From positions 324,103 through 388,102 of the forward strand of contig NW_006920888.1 of the NCBI RefSeq assembly GCF_000417875.1: DNA of 64,000 nt, read 5' to 3'. Shown in pieces: positions 1 to 13,037 of this stretch (positions are counted from its first letter, which is position 1; each line of letters opens with the position of its first letter). A model generated the notes under the pieces. The model was given only the letters and a program-made list of their open reading frames with translations. It did not search any database and was not told the DNA's origin. This stretch comes from Pseudozyma flocculosa PF-1 (taxonomy: Eukaryota > Basidiomycota > Ustilaginomycetes > Ustilaginales > Ustilaginaceae). A program made the position numbers and the translations under genes.

Positions 1-3000
1 CGACGTGGGCGCCCCGTCGGCCACGCTGCTCGACATGCCGTTGCCCGTCACCGGCCACCGCTGCGCCTGCTCCACGTCCAGCGTCGCCACGCCCACAGTA
101 GCGCTAGCAGACGCACCCGCAGCCTCGACCCGCAAGGTCGACGGCTCCGGCCCCGGCCTGAGCTGGAAGCCCGCAGCCATCGGCAGCCGCGTCGCAGTGA
201 AGCCCGGGGCCGGCGAGACGATGCCCGACAGGTCCGACCACGCCTGCGAGAGGCCCAGGGTATCGCTCGGTGGCAACGCGCTCAGCTGCGAGCTGCTCGG
301 CACCGGCGGCGTCGCGGGGGCCTCGGAGGAAGCCGCCATGGGCTGCAAAGAGGCGACCATTGCTCCATTGGCGTTGTCATCGGAGTTGCCGATCCTCGCC
401 CCGTTTGAGGTCGGCGTCAGCTGTCCGTTGGTCGCCGTGTCGTAGCTCGTCGTCGCTTGCGACTGCGACTGCGACGACGACGACGACGGCTCAGCCAAAG
501 CGCCAGCGGCCAACGAAGACGTCAGGGCCTCGATGGTGGGCATGCCCGCGGGCAAAAACGAGCGGGCGACGAGAAAGGGCGTCCACTTGAGGCGGTCAGG
601 GCGCACCTGGAGGTATCCCTTGGCCTCGTAGTTTTTCAGGTGGGCGATGACGTAGTCGCGGTCAAAGTGGATGCGGTACTCGCCGCGGCGCGGGATGGCG
701 CCGCTGCCGCCGCCGTGGCTCTTGTGCCTGCCGTGCTCGCCAGACGTCGAAAGGGAGGACGAGGCGTTGTTCTTGCGAGGCCGGCCGCGCGATCGAGGCG
801 TCGGCGTGCTCGACGATGCGGCACCCGATAGCCCGCCACCGCCACCGCCACCGCCGCCATCGCGGCCACCGCGGTACTTTGTCGTCGCGGGCGTACGCAT
901 CTTGCCCGACGCGCTCCCGGCGAGCGAGAGCATGTCCTGCTCGCGCAGCACGTAAAACACGTCGTCGAGCGTCATGGCCGTGGCCGCGCTGATGTCGTCC
1001 ATGGTGACGTGGTCCGGCGCGGTGCGCAGGTAGTAGAAGACGGCCAGCGTCCAGTAGTTGCGGTAGCTGAGCAGGCCCAGGTCCGACAGCGGCTTCTCTG
1101 GCGAGCCGACGCGCCCCTCCTTCTTCGAGAGGAGGTAGCTGATGTCGATCAGGTAGTTGCCCCAGCCGCGGCGCTGGCGGATGGGCAGCGTCATGATGCA
1201 CGACACGTTGTAGTTCATCGGGCTGCGCTTCTCCTTGCTAAAGTAGCCGACAAAGTGCGCGCCCAGCTCGTCGACCTCGGTGACGACGTAGAAGAGGAAG
1301 GGCTCGACGTCGTAGTAGAGCGTCTTGTGGTCGAGAAACATCTTGGCCAGCAGGCAGAGGTTCTGGCAGAAGATCTTGTTCTTGCGCCCGTCGACCTCAA
1401 AGATCGAAATGTTGCCGTCGCGGTAGATTTCGTCGCCGGGCGGGTGGCGCATCTTGCACTTCATCTGGTGCCGGCTCGCCATGAACCGGCTCTTCATGTA
1501 CTTGAGGCAGAACTCGCAGATCCACAGCCGCCCGTCCGGCACCATGCTGTACTCTTCCGGGTACGGCGCTTGGTACCACGTGTCGATGTCGTACTCGCCA
1601 AAGCGGATGCACTTGATCGGCGTCGCCGTGCCCGTCTGCGCGCTGCTGGCCGCCGTCACCGGCTCGAGGGCCGCCGAGGGCGTGGCACCTGCAGCGGCAG
1701 GGGCGGAGGCGGAGACGGCGCCAGAGACAGTAGTGGTGTTGCCCGCCGGCTGGCTGCCCTGGCCGAGACTGCGCGCAGGCGTCTCGAGCCCGGCCTGGCC
1801 CGGCAACGGCAGGCTCGAAGGGCCTGGCGAAGCCAGCGTAGACCGGTTGAGGGACGGGCGTCGAGCGTGCCTTCCGATGGCGGCTCCGCTGCCCGACAGG
1901 CTGGCGACAGCCCCTCCCAGCTTGCCCTCGGCGGAGCGCTTGCTCTGCTCGAAGCGCTCAATGTCCGCCGGCGTGGGCTTCGTCTTTGACGTGTCGGCGT
2001 CCTCGCCCGTGATGACGCCCCCGAACGGGACCTCTTCTTCTGATTCCTCGTCCGCCTCGGCATCCGCGTTTTCGTCTGCCAAGCCGTCGCCTGCACCCTC
2101 TGTCTGCGGGTCGGCCTGTGCATCCGGCGCACCTGGGTCCCCTGCCCCTGCTTCTGTTGCCCGCTGCGCTGCGTCCAGCCCTGCTACTCCGTCCTGGCGG
2201 GTGCCATCCGCGGACGGCGCCTTGGCGTCGCTCGCCTGTCCGCCTTTGCCTCCCCTCGCAGCACCCTTGCCGCCTGCCTTTGCGCCCGCAGACGGCGTCC
2301 TGCGATGCTTTGACGAGGCCACACCCGTAGGGCGCGGACTGGCCATCGAGATCTCTCCGATCGCTCGCTTCCCTAGCTTCAGCTTGACGGTAAAGCCGGC
2401 CGGCTTGGGCCGAGGCGAGGTATCGGATCCGGCCGTGGCCGCCGACGTCTGCCCTTGGCCCTTGACGGTGAGCACACGGCCGTTCTTTCGCGGCGATGAC
2501 GGCAGTCGTATTGGATCGGACGAAGGAGTCGACGCAGACGCCGGGAGTGATGGCGCCGCCGTCGCCGCCGTCGCCGCTGCTGCTGTTGTCGCTGCTGCTG
2601 CTGCTGGGGGTGCCGACGAGGACCCCGAGGTGGCGCCCGCTTGGCAGGTGGGACAGCTCCACATGCCGTCGGGCACCTCGGCGAGTGGGGGATCGAGGCA
2701 GGCGAGGTGCCAGCCGCGGTCGCAGCGATCGCAAAACATGATGTCGGAGCCGTCGTGGTGGCAGCGCTCGCACGTCTTGCAGTCGAGGCAGCGCCAGGCG
2801 TAGGACTGGACGATGTCGAGCTTGCCGCGATCGCTCGCGTCCCACTCGAGGCAGGTCGGGTGGCCGCTGCTGCCGCAGTCGGTGCAGCTGATGAGGACCT
2901 CGGGCCCGCCCGTCTTGGCACAGCGTTCGCGTGAACCCTGACAGAAGGCGCAGAGCGGGCTGGGCACGGCGCGGCCCTTTGAAGCGGCGGCGGAAGAGGA

Positions 3001-3612
3001 TGCGGCCTTGGCCGACCGGGACTGGGCGGCCTGCGAGCCTGCCTTTGAGCGGGAGCGCTTGAGCGGGCTTCCGCCGTTCTGTGTCCCCGCCTTTGCCGCC
3101 TCCCGCCTCACTCGGACGACCTGTGCCTGCGGTGCGGTCGGCTTCGAAGGGCCGGCGGCAGCAGTCGTAGCAGCACCAGACGCCGGCACAAGGACCGGCG
3201 CAGCGACCGTTCCGCTCCCACCATCGCCAGCGACGGATGCTGCGTTTGAGGCCACGCTCCCTTCCGCCTGCGATGCAGGGCCCTCGGTCCGCTTGCGCTT
3301 CCTTGGGCTGCCTCTAAGCCCGGCCTGGACGTCACCGTCTGCCATCGCGGCTCGCCTCGCGCTGGCCTTTGGCTTTGGCTTGCTGGGCTGGGCTAGTTCT
3401 GAGGTTGGAGCCGGGGCAGAGCCGACAGGTGCTGGAAGGTTACTTGCGGCAGCATCCAGCGGAGGTAGGCTGGCGTACGGTCCGTTGCCGGCGGCGACGA
3501 TGTCGTGGCCGTTGCCGTGGCCGTTGGCGCCTGGCGGAAAAGCGTGGCCGTAGCTGAGGCTGCCGGGTGGTGGAAAGGCGGTATGGTCAAAGTAGCTGCC
3601 GGAGTCGGGCAT
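1..3612 (-). CDS. MYST-family histone acetyltransferase with double PHD finger (partial, C-terminus off the left edge)
   Basis: Nuclear lysine acetyltransferase, expected to acetylate histone tails from acetyl-CoA. One uninterrupted frame is visible for about 1204 residues. Residues about 221-325 form two back-to-back PHD fingers of the DPF type ([29 protein letters not shown], then [24 protein letters not shown]). A low-complexity Ala/Ser/Gln and acidic linker follows. The MYST domain starts near residue 665 ([12 protein letters not shown]), with the C2HC finger [25 protein letters not shown] spacing, the Cys-containing VSCIMTLP, the acetyl-CoA loop QRRGWG and the catalytic-Glu motif [11 protein letters not shown] long disordered tail continues past position 1. 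DPF plus MYST resembles animal MOZ/MORF; yeast Sas3 carries no PHD itself and uses partner subunits. The start at 3612 is the first in-frame ATG, but the frame is open back to 3942 and looks coding there (see findings). Confidence 0.9.
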   Translation of the reverse strand, partial: MPDSGSYFDHTAFPPPGSLSYGHAFPPGANGHGNGHDIVAAGNGPYASLPPLDAAASNLPAPVGSAPAPTSELAQPSKPKPKASARRAAMADGDVQAGLRGSPRKRKRTEGPASQAEGSVASNAASVAGDGGSGTVAAPVLVPASGAATTAAAGPSKPTAPQAQVVRVRREAAKAGTQNGGSPLKRSRSKAGSQAAQSRSAKAASSSAAASKGRAVPSPLCAFCQGSRERCAKTGGPEVLISCTDCGSSGHPTCLEWDASDRGKLDIVQSYAWRCLDCKTCERCHHDGSDIMFCDRCDRGWHLACLDPPLAEVPDGMWSCPTCQAGATSGSSSAPPAAAAATTAAAATAATAAPSLPASASTPSSDPIRLPSSPRKNGRVLTVKGQGQTSAATAGSDTSPRPKPAGFTVKLKLGKRAIGEISMASPRPTGVASSKHRRTPSAGAKAGGKGAARGGKGGQASDAKAPSADGTRQDGVAGLDAAQRATEAGAGDPGAPDAQADPQTEGAGDGLADENADAEADEESEEEVPFGGVITGEDADTSKTKPTPADIERFEQSKRSAEGKLGGAVASLSGSGAAIGRHARRPSLNRSTLASPGPSSLPLPGQAGLETPARSLGQGSQPAGNTTTVSGAVSASAPAAAGATPSAALEPVTAASSAQTGTATPIKCIRFGEYDIDTWYQAPYPEEYSMVPDGRLWICEFCLKYMKSRFMASRHQMKCKMRHPPGDEIYRDGNISIFEVDGRKNKIFCQNLCLLAKMFLDHKTLYYDVEPFLFYVVTEVDELGAHFVGYFSKEKRSPMNYNVSCIMTLPIRQRRGWGNYLIDISYLLSKKEGRVGSPEKPLSDLGLLSYRNYWTLAVFYYLRTAPDHVTMDDISAATAMTLDDVFYVLREQDMLSLAGSASGKMRTPATTKYRGGRDGGGGGGGGGLSGAASSSTPTPRSRGRPRKNNASSSLSTSGEHGRHKSHGGGSGAIPRRGEYRIHFDRDYVIAHLKNYEAKGYLQVRPDRLKWTPFLVARSFLPAGMPTIEALTSSLAAGALAEPSSSSSQSQSQATTSYDTATNGQLTPTSNGARIGNSDDNANGAMVASLQPMAASSEAPATPPVPSSSQLSALPPSDTLGLSQAWSDLSGIVSPAPGFTATRLPMAAGFQLRPGPEPSTLRVEAAGASASATVGVATLDVEQAQRWPVTGNGMSSSVADGAPTS

Positions 3613-4720
3613 GGACCGGGGCGGCAGGGCGCCAAGGTTGGTGCTGCCGATGGTGCTGGTGCTGGTGTTGGTGGTGGTGCTGCCGCCGCCCGCTCCATCG
3701 GCGGCGGAAAACGAGTTGGGAGAGAGGGAGTGGTAGGTGGACGACTCGGATGCTACATCGTTGGCGTCCCTGGTGTGGTGACGTGGGCCGATCCACTCGC
3801 GGATGATGTTCAGCTTGGCGCGGGGCGGGTGCGGCGTCGCGGCGATGCCCACCGCGCTCGGAGGACGTGCCGACGAGGCCGGGGCTAGTGGTGGTGGTGG
3901 TGGTGGCCGAGGGTTGTGTGTCGCGTACCGGTGGCAGAGTAGCTAGGGAGGATGCTGTGGTAGTCGTGTGGACCGACTGATGGGCTTGCTGGCTAGCTGG
4001 CGAGACGGAGGAGGCGATGGGCGAGTCAAGGGCGCTGTCGGTCTTTGCAGTTGGAGGACGAGACGATGGGTCCTCGGGCGGCACGCGCAAGAGGATGATG
4101 GGAGGGCAAGAGATGGCGACCGGGCTGAGGTGCGATGTGGGTATGAGGCAGAAATGAAGGTTCGACGACGCCCCGGAATGGCGAAGCAAGCAGGCAGGCA
4201 AGGAGGTAGGCTAGGTTGGCTCAAGAGGTCAGAGAGAGATGAGGCGCCGCTCGGCGGTACGGCACGGTGGTGTTGGCTGAGGCGGCGCCCGCGCCCGCGC
4301 CCGCGCTCCTGCCAGCCTGCCTGGCCTACGCTGGGGCCTGTCTGCCTGCTGCCTTGCCTGGCTGCTGGCTGCTGGCTGCTTTGGCTGCTGGACCCGCGCC
4401 TCGAAAAATCCCGGCGCTGCGCAGACAGGCAGGCAGGTAAGTTAGGGTCAGGCTAGCTGGGCCTGTGCGCTGCCGCCGCCAGCTCAGCCCAGTGGGGCCC
4501 ACCGGCTCTCTCTCTCTCTTCTGACTCGCAGCTGGAGCGCGCCGCGTCTGCGCGTGGCGCACAGCTTGCTTGCTTGGGCCTTTCGTCGGACGGCCCCTTC
4601 CGCTGCGCAGCGGGAATGGATCGACCCAGACGCTGTGCTGCCTCTCTCCCTCTCTTTCTTTCTCTCTGATGACAACGAAGCCCGCGCACGACTTGAGCGC
4701 ACGCCCACAACTGCTACTAA
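3613..4720 (-). other. ATG-poor upstream region of the MYST gene
   Basis: This separates the MYST start from the end of GCP5. Read on the minus strand it has no ATG between 4731 and 3759. There are then two: ATG-TAG at 3758 (a start codon followed directly by a stop) and an ATG at 3698 whose 101-codon frame ends at 3393, overlapping the main start at 3612 out of frame. The main frame is open from 3942 and includes a protein-like stretch around 3760-3830. The rest is CT- and GC-rich low-complexity sequence. Confidence 0.6.
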
Positions 4721-7700
4721 CTAGCGCCCCTCATCGAGCGCATACAGCAGCGCCTGGAAGCGCTCTCGCTCCTCGTGCATGGCGCGGATGGCCTCGTCGG
4801 CCGTCGTCCCCTCGCGGCTGCGCGCCGCCACATCAAAAGCCAGCCGTCCCACCTGCTCGTCGACGCCCGCCTTGATCCGCACCAGCACCTGCCGCAGCGT
4901 CTCGCCAAACGAGTCGACCCGCCGCCCAAAGCTCCGCCGCTGCGTCCCAACATCGACGTCGTCGTCGATCCAGCTCTGCGACGTGTCCTCGAGCGTCGAC
5001 GACGAGAGCGACGACGAGCTCTGATCGCCGCCATGCCGGCCACCTGCGACACCGGCCGCCGCACCCCCCCGGCTGCCGGCATCCCCACCCTTTGCCTCCT
5101 CTGCCCCTGCCCCCGCCTCGTCTTCATCGTCCTCGTCGTCCGACACATCCCCTGCGCGTCCGCGCCTGGCCTTGCCATTGGCACGCCGAGCCTTGCGCCG
5201 CCGCTGTGCTCGTTCGCGGTCCCGCTGCCGCACCTCGTCCGGACGAGCGGCGTCCTCGTCAAACGTCGTCGCATACGCCCGGCTGACGTCAATGGCCAGG
5301 TCCAGCGCCTCGAGGATGCTGCCCCTCACCGTCGCCTGGCCTGGCTGCAGGAAGCACAGGTACCGCACCCGCTCCATGGCCCGCCCGTGGCACTCGATGA
5401 GCGAGTCGAATGTGATCAGCTCGTCCATGCTGGCCCGAAGCTGACTCGCCGACGACTCGATGACCTGCAGGGGAGCGAGGGTGGACAAGACAGAGCAGCG
5501 TCAACTTCAGACCGATCGTGACAGCCCCACCGCTTCCCGCGCCTTCTGCTTCGGCACGTCGCCGACACTCACGTCTCTGATCAAGTACTCGCCGACGACG
5601 CGCACCAGCCAGTCGATCCGCCTCCTCAGGCCCCAGAAACGCCGCAGGCTGGGCACCCGCTGGTGCTTGTGCGAGGCCTTGAGCAGGCCCGCCATGGACT
5701 TGCGCGCTCGCTGCACCTGGAGAAGCAGCGTGAACACGTCCTGGTAGGCCGACATGGCCGCCGGCGTAAAGCAGAAGCTGGCAGGCCACGGCACCTGGTA
5801 CGCCACGCCGATGCCGGCGAGCAGGCCCACGCCATGCGACTGCGGGCTCGCACCGAGGCGTCGCAGAGTAGCAGTGTCGCGGACCTGGAAGCGCACTGAT
5901 CCAGAGTCGATCCAGGCGTTCGCGCCATCGGCACCATCGAGACTGCCGGATCCGATGGCATCGCGAAAGCTAGCGTCGAGAAAGTGTGCGTCGAGGCGGC
6001 CGCCGGCGTCGAGCCTGTCAAAGACGAGGTCGCACCACTCTGACATCTCGACGCCTCGCAGCATGAGGTAGAAGCCCTGGATGGCCGCGAGGTGCGCAAA
6101 GAGGTCGCAGCCGTCCTCGTACCAGCTCGACACGAGAGCAGCGTGCAGTCGCCGGCGCACCAGGGTGAGCATTGGCTGGAGATGCTGCGAGAGCGTCTTG
6201 CCAAGGTGCGGCTTGAGAAGCGCCCGTGCCAGCGCCTCGCCATCGTCGCCGTCTCTGGTGCCGGCCTCCCTCACAGTGGAGCTTTGTCGATGGAAGGTTT
6301 CGAGCCGGGCAGCTGGCCCTGCACCAGCGATGTTGGAGGACCCCGCCGCCCTTGCGCCTTTGAACAGCGCGGCCGAGACGATTGCCGCGGATTCGGCTTG
6401 ACCCAGCCGTCTTATCGCGATGCTTTCGACGGGTGTGATCGGTTCCTCGCCTGCCTCGACGCTGTTCGCCGCGTCGTCGTCGTTGTCGTCCTCCTCCCCG
6501 CCGAGAGGTTCGCCGTCAGCCGCCGCGCCTGTTCGCACTCCGAGCACCGTGAGGAGGTCCTCGCACGGCTGCAGCGAGACGCCAACGTCGGAACCCAGGG
6601 CGCGGAGGAGGCCGACGCTCTTGCTCCCGTCGAGGAGCTCCAGTGCGAGCGGCGCCAAGAAGGCCGGTATCGCCTCGCCGAGGTCGTCTTCGCGTTGGCC
6701 TCGGACGCGCCATCCCTGCTGCCAGAAGCGCGCATCGAGCGGGCTGGTGCGCGCGTCCCGCTCGAACAACCCCGTCGCATCGGCTTGCCCGATTAGATCG
6801 CCGTCCGAGGATCTTGCCAGGCCGAAGCTGACGCCTTCTCGGATGTGCTGGCAGACCTGGCGCCACCACGGCTGGGCCATGGCGACAAAGCATTGGGAGA
6901 GGTCGCGGCGCAGCGCGACGGATCTGCTTTGCCCGTCGCCACCGCCGGCAAGGTCAAAGGAGAGCAGCGCCTGCAGTCCGTTGAGCAGCGCACAGTCGGA
7001 GTCGATGCCATGCCCTTGGTCGAGCCGGTCTAGCAGGCCGAGATCCGAAAGCAGCTCGGCCAGGCAGCGAAGGGTGTAGGTCACGCGATCGACGTCGGCG
7101 AGCAGCGCCGTCAGGGTGGCGTCGCGGCTGTGGACCTGGAGCGAGCTCGTGTTGCCTGTAAGGCCCGCGGCAAGGTCGGAGTCGTAGACGGCGAAGAAGG
7201 CTCGGGCTCGCTCGAGGATCCGGGCCACCTGGTCGGCAAAGGCCTGCAGCGAGATGCTGATGCGGCGATCGTCAGTCGAGGGTGGCCCTGCGGTCGTGCC
7301 CGAGGCGTAGGTCCCGCTGAAGGTCTGCAGCTGCAGCAGCGTCGAAGCCGCCGTGGCGAGGGTCCGAAGCTGTCGCACCTTTGTCGTCTCGCCGTTCGAG
7401 GACGCCTGCAGCAGGGACGGCCTGATGCGCATCTCGCTCGGGGATGCGAGGCTGAAGATGAGGCCGCCGTAGCCCTGCATGGCCAGCACGGCCTCTCGCA
7501 CGAGGAGGATATCGGGCAACTCCTCGATGCTGCGCGCTGCGGCTACCATGACCTGGTCGCGGTGCAAGCCCACCTCGTCGAGCGCTCGAGCGCGGTGGTC
7601 GTGCATGAGCTGCCAGTCGGGCCCGGCCTCGTCGCCTGTCGAGCTTTGGCTTCCGTGAGCTGCCCCGGCCCACCCGGCCCGAGCAGCGTCGAGAGGTCGG

Positions 7701-8629
7701 TGGCCGCCGAGACTCTCCACGCCGCCATACCTGTCGTCATCGTCGTCGCTGATCGAGGCGCGGGTGCCTTGGCCGCGGCTCGACTCGGACCAGTCGGAAA
7801 GATGCGAAGTGTCCGAGGAGCCGGACCGCCATTCGTCTCCGTCGAGCGGCTCCTCGAGCAGGATCCTGCTCCACTCTGCGCGTTCTACCGCCTGCTTCTG
7901 CTTTGGATCGAGGTAGGTCGTCTTCCTGGGTCGATCCGGGTCGAGGAGGAGGTGTGCGTAGGTCGAGGTGGTGACGTTGGCGGGGCGCGAGAGGCTGATG
8001 AGGAGCTGGACGACGTCGGCGACATTGTCTGGGGTGATGCTGGGATCGTCGAGGAGCGGATCGTCGCTGTCGTCTCTGCGCTTGCCCCTGGACACGGCCG
8101 AGGGACGACTGCCGGAGCTGTTTTCGAGTAGGCGCTGGTCTTCCCTCTGGCGGAGGAGGCGGAGCTGGCGGGCCTTTTGTGTGAGGTCGACCGACTGCTT
8201 GGCGCTAAGCTTGAGCTGGCGAAAGGTCCTTCTGAGTGCTGTTGAGAGCTCGTAGGAGAGGTCGATTGCGTGTCGTCGGGAGAGACTGTCGAATCGGCGG
8301 CGACGCGGGGCGGTCCGGCAGAGAGCAGAGAGCAGAGGTCAGCGAGGGGGGCGATAGCGAGGACTGCAGAGGAAGAGGGATGCTCACCCGTCGATGTGGC
8401 GGTCCACCTCCCAGCTATCTGCGGGCGACCATACGTGGCCGTTGAGGTTCTTTTTCAAAGCGGTGCGGTCGGCGAGGGGCTGGTCATGGAAGGTGTCGAT
8501 AAGGCGTTCGAGGAGTCGGTCCTGTTGCGCCCTTTTGATCGACTGGCGGGTTTGTCTGGGGGCCGAGGGTGCCGCCGACGATGGGCCCGGGCGTGAGGCT
8601 GCTGCGCCCCTGCGATCCGATGCGGCCAT
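4721..8629 (-). CDS. Gamma-tubulin complex component, GCP5-like (Spc97/Spc98 family)
   Basis: Subunit of the microtubule-nucleating gamma-tubulin ring complex. Three exons, complement(4721..5464, 5573..8285, 8388..8629), give 1232 residues. Both introns (108 and 102 bp) have GTGAG donors and CAG acceptors and keep phase; the start is the ATG at 8629. The family is clearest near the end: PWPASFCFTPAAMSAYQ, then LLQVQRARKSM, then RRRIDWLVRVVGEYLIRD, spliced to VIESSASQLRASMDELI and DFD-like TFDSLIECHGRAMERV. The N-terminal block (IDTFHDQ ... WSPADSWEVD) and the acidic RAEWSRILLEEP segment resemble GCP5 rather than GCP2-4. An acidic and basic insert of about 90 residues sits inside the C-terminal helical domain. 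The subtype GCP5 is less certain than the family; GCP4 or GCP6 are the alternatives. Confidence 0.87.
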
Positions 8630-9163
8630 CGCTCGGCGATTCAAGCAGAACTGGATGTCGATGTGTGGTCTGTGGGGGCGGGGATGGTGGCGAGGAGGAG
8701 AAAGGATCTAGGAGCATGGCCGAGAGACCAACACTTTCCAGGCCTCGGCTGGCCCGGCCTGGCGTCTGCTGGCGCGCGTCGCGGGTTGGCCGCCCGCGAC
8801 AGAGCTCTGAAAAACTGATTCTTCAGTGGGTCGACGCAGCTGCCGGCGAGACGCAGCAGCAGGTGGAGGCGGGCAGCCTCCAAAGCCGAGAGCCGAGCAG
8901 ACGCTGCCGCTGCCGCTGCCGCTGCCCGTTGCCGCTGCACGACCAACGGCGTCTTGCTGCGAGCTCGATGACGTTGGCCCTTGCCTTGGTCCGAGCGTCG
9001 TTGCCTCCCGGGCTGTGCTCCTGTGTCCCTACGGGCCGCCCATATAAACCCGACTGCCCACGTCGGCCTCTTTGCCACCCATCTCCATTCTCGTCTCACC
9101 AGCTCAACGAAACCCGCACAACCGACCCCAATCAAACCCACGACAATCGCGCACAGCAAAATC
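8630..9163. promoter_or_regulatory. Divergent promoter region, GCP5 / DUF7721 gene
   Basis: 534 bases between two divergent starts. A TATAAA lies at 9043-9048 on the plus strand, about 115 bases before the plus-strand ATG, followed by a CT-rich and then CA-rich leader, so a TATA-type promoter for the glycine-rich gene is likely. A GCTGCC-type repeat lies at about 8900-8940. Confidence 0.6.
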
Positions 9164-10586
9164 ATGTACGGAGGCAACAACTACGACGACGACCGACGCC
9201 AGAACCAGGGCTCCCAGGGCTACGGAGGCGGCGGTCAGGGAGGTGGAGGAGGCTATGGCGGCCGCAATGAGGAAGGCTACGGCGGTCGCAACGACGGAGG
9301 CTATGGCGGCGGGGGCGATAGGCGCCAGGAAGAGTACGGCGACCGCCGACACGGTGGCGGAGGCGAATACGGCAGCGGCGGCGGAGGAGGAGGATACAAC
9401 GACTCGTCCAGCAACCAGTATGGCGGCGGAGGACGCCGCAACGACGGCGACTCGTACGGCAGCGGCAGCGGCGGTGGAGGATACGGAGGAAGCAACTACG
9501 ACAACGACCGACCTTCGGGTGGTCGCTACGAGGGAGGCGGTGGCTATGGAGGCAACAACTACGACAACGATCGCCCCTCGGGTGGCCGCTACGAGAGCGG
9601 CGGCGGCGGTGGAGGAGGAGGCGGAGGCCACGGCGGAGGCAACAGCGGAGGCCGATACGAGAGCGGTGGTGGCAGCGGCGGCCGATGCGAGGGCGGCAGC
9701 GGCGGCGGCGGCTATGGCGGTGGCAGCGGTGGTGGTGGTGGCGGAAACCACGGCTCGGGCGGTGGCCGTTACGACGACTTTGACGAGAACGAGGTCGTCA
9801 ACCACGCCAACAGCCACGGCGGCGGAGGCGGTGGCGGCCAGAACTCGAGCCTCTTCTCTGCTGGTAGGTTGCCACCCTCGTTGCGCATCGCTCCGTCGTC
9901 AGCTTCGCCCCATAACTGACGGCTCGCGATGTTCGACTGGCCCTCATCTCCCACGCCGAACCTGGTCAGCCGCCAGCTTCCTCAAGAACAACTCGGGTGG
10001 CCACGGCAACGACGACGACGTCGATGAGCAGAAGCTGATGCAGAACCACAACAAGGTCCAAAACTCGAACGAGTCGTCGAGCTCCAACGACATCGGCAAC
10101 GCCGCCGCGTGAGTGACCGCAGACAGACTGAGGGGACTCTGGCTCGCAACGACCGCGCTGACCGATCTCGAGCATCTCGTTCTCGTGCCGTTCCGACACC
10201 CCGCAGTCTCGCCGCCATCAAGGCCGTCATGGGCGGAGGCGGAGGCGGAGGAGCCGCCGGCGGCGACATGAAGTCGAAGCTGCTCGGCGTCGCCATGTCC
10301 CAGGCCGTCCAGGTGCGTCGTCCGTGAGGCCTGGCCCTCGTCCCTGTCTCGGAACTACGATGCTGATGGCCTCTTTCCTGCTTTCCCTCTGGCCGCCTTG
10401 CTCGCCCTCCCTCGGCAGATGTTTGAGAAGAAGCAGAACGAGGGCAACGCCTCGGGCGACAAGCAGGACGCCGTCAACCAGGCAGCCAAGATGGCAATGA
10501 GCCTGCTCAACAAGGGCGGGTCCTCGTCGACCGTCGGCGGTGCCAACTCGGGCGGCCTCTCGGGCCTCCTCGGCCTTCTCAAGTAG
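9164..10586 (+). CDS. Glycine-rich DUF7721-type protein
   Basis: Four exons, join(9164..9863, 9970..10108, 10207..10312, 10419..10586), all joins in phase; 370 residues. The first two thirds are a Gly/Tyr/Asn/Arg-rich low-complexity region with GGRYE and NNYDNDRPSGG repeats (two long copies at about 9490-9590). The last third is a compact conserved block: FDENEVVNHANSH, then SSLFSAAASFLKNN, LMQNHNKV, LAAIKAVMGG, KLLGVAMSQAVQ and a final SGLLGLLK. That block matches what I know as DUF7721, a fungal domain of unknown function. No signal peptide, membrane segment or RNA-recognition motif is seen. The Gly/Tyr/Arg repeats suggest self-association or RNA contact, but that is inference. The TATA box upstream suggests strong or inducible expression. 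Confidence 0.82.
9490..9600 (+). repeat. Coding tandem repeat in the glycine-rich protein
   Basis: Two adjacent, nearly identical units encode NNYDNDRPSGGRYE-GGGGYGG, about 60 bases apart. Further shortened GGRYESGG units follow to about 9690. Such tracts usually vary in copy number between strains. Confidence 0.7.
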
Positions 10587-10897
10587 GCATCTAGCCTTCG
10601 GTCCCGGTCCCATCGAATGTCGAGTGAGGCCGCCGCTATGACGCCCAATCGAAATCTCCAAAACCGATCGAATGTCGGCGCCGCTGTGACTGTGGCGCTT
10701 CCAGGGGGCTTGTCGCAATGTCCGCTGGACCCGAAGAATGAAGGAGCGACGGAGATAGATACGAGGAAAGAGAACGACTATAGGTGACGTGAGCAGATAC
10801 CTGGACGGGAGAGAGAGGGTGTTTGTGTACGGGTAGGTCGAGGTGTAGGTTGATGGGTGCGTCGAGCGGACGGCGACGAGCAAGCGGGCCGCCGCCT
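10587..10897. other. Convergent 3' intergenic region
   Basis: 311 bases between the stop of the DUF7721 gene (plus) and the stop of the MAP kinase (minus). It must hold both polyadenylation regions. I see no ORF, repeat or RNA gene in it. Confidence 0.6.
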
Positions 10898-12403
<1,506 letters not shown>

Positions 12404-12997
12404 GGTTGGGACAGGTGGCTGCGGTGCGGTGCGAGCAGGCGTCGAAGGGGTACGGTGGCCGTTGCGAGGGAGGCGGTGATGTCGAGCGGAATCGGCGGGA
12501 ACGTTTGGTTGAGCAACAGAGCTTTCGTCAAAGAGCGGAGAGGGGCGGTATGGGCTGCGGAGGCGCAAAGGTATCGGTAAAAGGTGACGAGAAGGAGAGA
12601 AAGGAGACGACGGCGGCCAAGGAAAGGTCGATGGTGGACAGAGGCCGCTTGCGATGGGAGTGACAAGAAGGCGAGGACGGCGGCGAGCGATGGTGTTGGT
12701 GGTGGTGGTGGTGGAAGAAGAAGAAGAAGGAAACGGAAGCAGGAGGGGTGGGACGGGTATGGAAGCAGGACAAGAAGCCGGGCAGGCAGGCAGATCAGAC
12801 AGGGCGAGGAGGACCCCGGCGGCCATGGAAGCGCGGCGGGGCGAGTGCATCTCGAGCAACCCGAGCCGCGCACGGCAGCACCCTGGCCTTGGCTTGCCCG
12901 CCCCTGCCTCTGACCCTGGCCCACAGAGAGAGAGAGGCTCAGACGGGGTCCAAGCCCGAGCCCAAGCTCAAACGCTCAAGCCACACGCCCGCACCAA

Positions 12998-13037
<40 letters not shown>

